DNA of 6,947 nucleotides from assembly GCA_016793415.1 (NCBI GenBank), contig JAEUMC010001005.1, forward strand, positions 1 to 6,947. Direction: 5' to 3'. This document shows, one piece after another, positions 5,321-6,947 of the stretch. Below the pieces are notes generated by a model. It saw only the letters and a list, made by a program, of their open reading frames with translations, was not told the DNA's origin and did not search any database. Both the position numbers and the translations under genes were made by a program. Position 1 is the stretch's first letter; the number at the start of each line of letters is the position of its first letter. The DNA is from Devosia sp. (GTDB lineage: Bacteria; Pseudomonadota; Alphaproteobacteria; Rhizobiales; Devosiaceae).

Positions 5321-6947
5321 TTAATGCATGGCGGTGGCGGCCGGCCGGTCGAGGCCGAGGATGAAATCGGCGCAGCGATCGCCCAACATCATGGCGGGCG
5401 CGGTGGTGTTGCCGGCATTGATGTTGGGCACTGCCGACATGTCCGAGACGCGCAGGTTGTCTACGCCACGGACCCGCAGGCGGGCGTCCAGCACCGCCAT
5501 GGGATCGCCATCGGCGCCCATCCTGGCAGTGCTGGCCGGGTGATAGTTGGTCTTGACGAAGCGTCGGCAATGCTCGGCCATCACCTCGTCGCCGAGATCG
5601 GGGCCCGGCGGCGCGATGACCTTCTCGATGCGCTTGCCGAGCGGACCCGACAGCAGCACGTCGCGGAAGAAGCGCTGCCCCTCGACCATCATCTGCATGT
5701 CGTCGGGATGCTGCAGCAGATGCGGCGAAACCAGCGGCATGTCGGCCGGATCGGCGGAGCGAAGCTCCACATAGCCGCGCGACTTGGGCTTCACCAGCAC
5801 GGTGGTGATGGTGACGCCGTAAGTGTCGTCGAACACCTTCAGCAGATCCCGATCGAGATAGACGATGGGCACGCAGAAGGCCTGTATGGAAGGCGGCGCA
5901 TCGCGATCGACCGGGTTGATGAAGGCGCCGGCCTCGAAGCCGGCCGAAAGGATCGGGCCGTTGCCGAACAGCTTGAAGTTGAGGCCGTTCTTCAGCATGC
6001 GCCAGCCGACCCCCTGCTTGAAATAGCCATAGGGACCGTTGGCAACCGAGATCACCGGGACCTCGGGATGGTCGATCAGGTTGCGGCCGACGCCGGGCAG
6101 GTCGACCAGGGTCCTGATGCCATGGCTGTCGAGCTGTTCGGCGGGGCCGAGGCCGGAAAGCATCAGCAGTTTCGGCGTGACCAGCGCCCCTGAGCTCAGC
6201 ACGATATCGCCCGAGGAATAGGCCGTGTGCTCCGCCCCGCTGCCATCGCGATAAGTGACGCTGACGGCACGGCCGTTCTCGATATTGATCCTCTGCACGG
6301 CGGCGCGAAGACGGACCGTCAGACGCGGATCATCCTTCAACGGCTCGACATAGGCATAGGCGGCGCTCGAGCGTTTCCCCTTGCGGTTCATGAACTGGTA
6401 GAAGCCGACGCCGCGCTGGGCGACGCCGTTGAAGTCGTTGGTGAGCGGCTCGCCCTTGAGCTGCACGCTCTGCACGAACCAGCGCGACACGTCGTCGACA
6501 TGGCCGGGGTCGGAGACCAGCAATGGGCCGTCGTTGCCGTGAAAGTCGTTGCTCAGCCGGTTATTGCCTTCGATACGACGGAAGTGCTGCAGCACCGTCG
6601 CCCAGTCCCAGGCGGCGCCATCATTGCTGCCGCGCAGGATCTGATCCCATTCGTCATAGTCCGACGGCCGGCCACGCATATACACCTGGGCATTCACCGA
6701 GGTGCCGCCGCCCAGGACGTTGCCCTGCGGAATATCATGCACACGACCGTTCAGGTGCTGCTGCGGCACCGTGTGATGGTAGGTCATGTACTTGGAGCCG
6801 TTGATCAGCTTGAAGATGCCGGGCGGCATGTCGAGCAGCGGGTGGTGATGCGAGTAGCCCGCCTCGAGCAGCAGCACCCGGCGGTCCCCATCCGTCACCA
6901 GCCGAGCCGCCGCAACGCAGCCCGACGCTCCCCCTCCGATCACGATG
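5321..6947 (-). CDS. GMC-family FAD oxidoreductase, N-terminal residues beyond window
   Basis: Flavoprotein of the glucose-methanol-choline family that oxidises an alcohol group; choline dehydrogenase and long-chain alcohol or polyol dehydrogenases are relatives. 541 residues are visible, starting within the FAD strand (IVIGGGASGCVAAARL), so only about 5-10 residues are missing; the GTG at 6941-6943 is an internal Val, not the start. Seen, counting from the first visible residue: dinucleotide motif at 4-9, LLLEAG, GMC signature 1 as GGGTSVNAQVYMRGRPSDYDEW (79-100), signature 2 as SSGALVTPKLLMLSGLG (251-267), DLPGVGRNLIDHP, and the C-terminal catalytic pair H469 in NYHPAST and N513 in NAGNTTAPAMMLG. 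A His-Asn pair, as in choline oxidase, is here instead of His-His. There is no sign of a signal peptide in the visible part. The SDR gene follows 56 bases later. The substrate cannot be inferred; BetA is possible, but the HPAST-x-RMG variant and lack of bet neighbours do not support it. Confidence 0.93.
   Translation of the reverse strand, partial: IVIGGGASGCVAAARLVTDGDRRVLLLEAGYSHHHPLLDMPPGIFKLINGSKYMTYHHTVPQQHLNGRVHDIPQGNVLGGGTSVNAQVYMRGRPSDYDEWDQILRGSNDGAAWDWATVLQHFRRIEGNNRLSNDFHGNDGPLLVSDPGHVDDVSRWFVQSVQLKGEPLTNDFNGVAQRGVGFYQFMNRKGKRSSAAYAYVEPLKDDPRLTVRLRAAVQRINIENGRAVSVTYRDGSGAEHTAYSSGDIVLSSGALVTPKLLMLSGLGPAEQLDSHGIRTLVDLPGVGRNLIDHPEVPVISVANGPYGYFKQGVGWRMLKNGLNFKLFGNGPILSAGFEAGAFINPVDRDAPPSIQAFCVPIVYLDRDLLKVFDDTYGVTITTVLVKPKSRGYVELRSADPADMPLVSPHLLQHPDDMQMMVEGQRFFRDVLLSGPLGKRIEKVIAPPGPDLGDEVMAEHCRRFVKTNYHPASTARMGADGDPMAVLDARLRVRGVDNLRVSDMSAVPNINAGNTTAPAMMLGDRCADFILGLDRPAATAMH

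Noticed and set aside
5265..5570. N-terminal extension of the SDR in the same open frame
   Set aside because: It overlaps the GMC C-terminus in another frame and lacks protein family character; the ATG at 5264 has a good ribosome site and gives the normal SDR N-terminus.
5282..6193. Open frame of 303 codons on the plus strand opposite the GMC gene
   Set aside because: It is antisense to a clear GMC oxidoreductase, rich in His, Gly and Ala without recognisable motifs, and has no ribosome site.

Overview
The window looks like ordinary chromosomal sequence from an alphaproteobacterium, most likely in the Hyphomicrobiales/Rhizobiales (Devosia-like would fit, but the genus is a guess). The base composition is GC-rich with G/C-biased third positions. 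The glutathione reductase carries the CVIRGC redox motif usual in that group, and MoaA and the L,D-transpeptidase also read like rhizobial homologues. I recognised these from remembered family sequences, not from a search.

Layout, left to right. (1) Bases 1-2482, minus strand: rpiA (ribose-5-phosphate isomerase), a small exported DUF2059 protein, then gor (glutathione-disulfide reductase, whose C-terminal part lies beyond base 1). A strong intrinsic terminator sits between the DUF2059 gene and gor, only 14 bases before the gor start codon. (2) Bases 2483-2710: a divergent intergenic region with a good rpiA promoter on the minus strand and, towards the plus-strand gene, a short palindrome and two GANTC (CcrM-type) sites. 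(3) Bases 2711-4447, plus strand: an exported L,D-transpeptidase with its own terminator, then moaA (GTP 3',8-cyclase of molybdenum cofactor synthesis). Promoter-like hexamers before moaA put its transcription start at or next to the ATG, so the mRNA may be leaderless. (4) Bases 4497-6947, minus strand: a GMC-family flavoprotein oxidoreductase (first few residues beyond base 6947) followed by an SDR oxidoreductase, separated by 56 bases that hold a perfect 10-bp hairpin. This pair looks like a small catabolic or redox operon of unknown substrate.

Functional links: RpiA acts in the pentose phosphate pathway, whose oxidative branch supplies NADPH, and Gor consumes NADPH, so their proximity makes metabolic sense. 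The GMC and SDR enzymes could act in succession on an alcohol or polyol. The L,D-transpeptidase and MoaA seem to be independent units. I found no mobile element, CRISPR array, RNA gene, phage gene or defence system, and nothing that amounts to an undescribed system. The points worth a second look are regulatory: the possible leaderless moaA, the terminator in front of gor, and the intercistronic hairpin. No gene-free stretch exceeds 300 bases.
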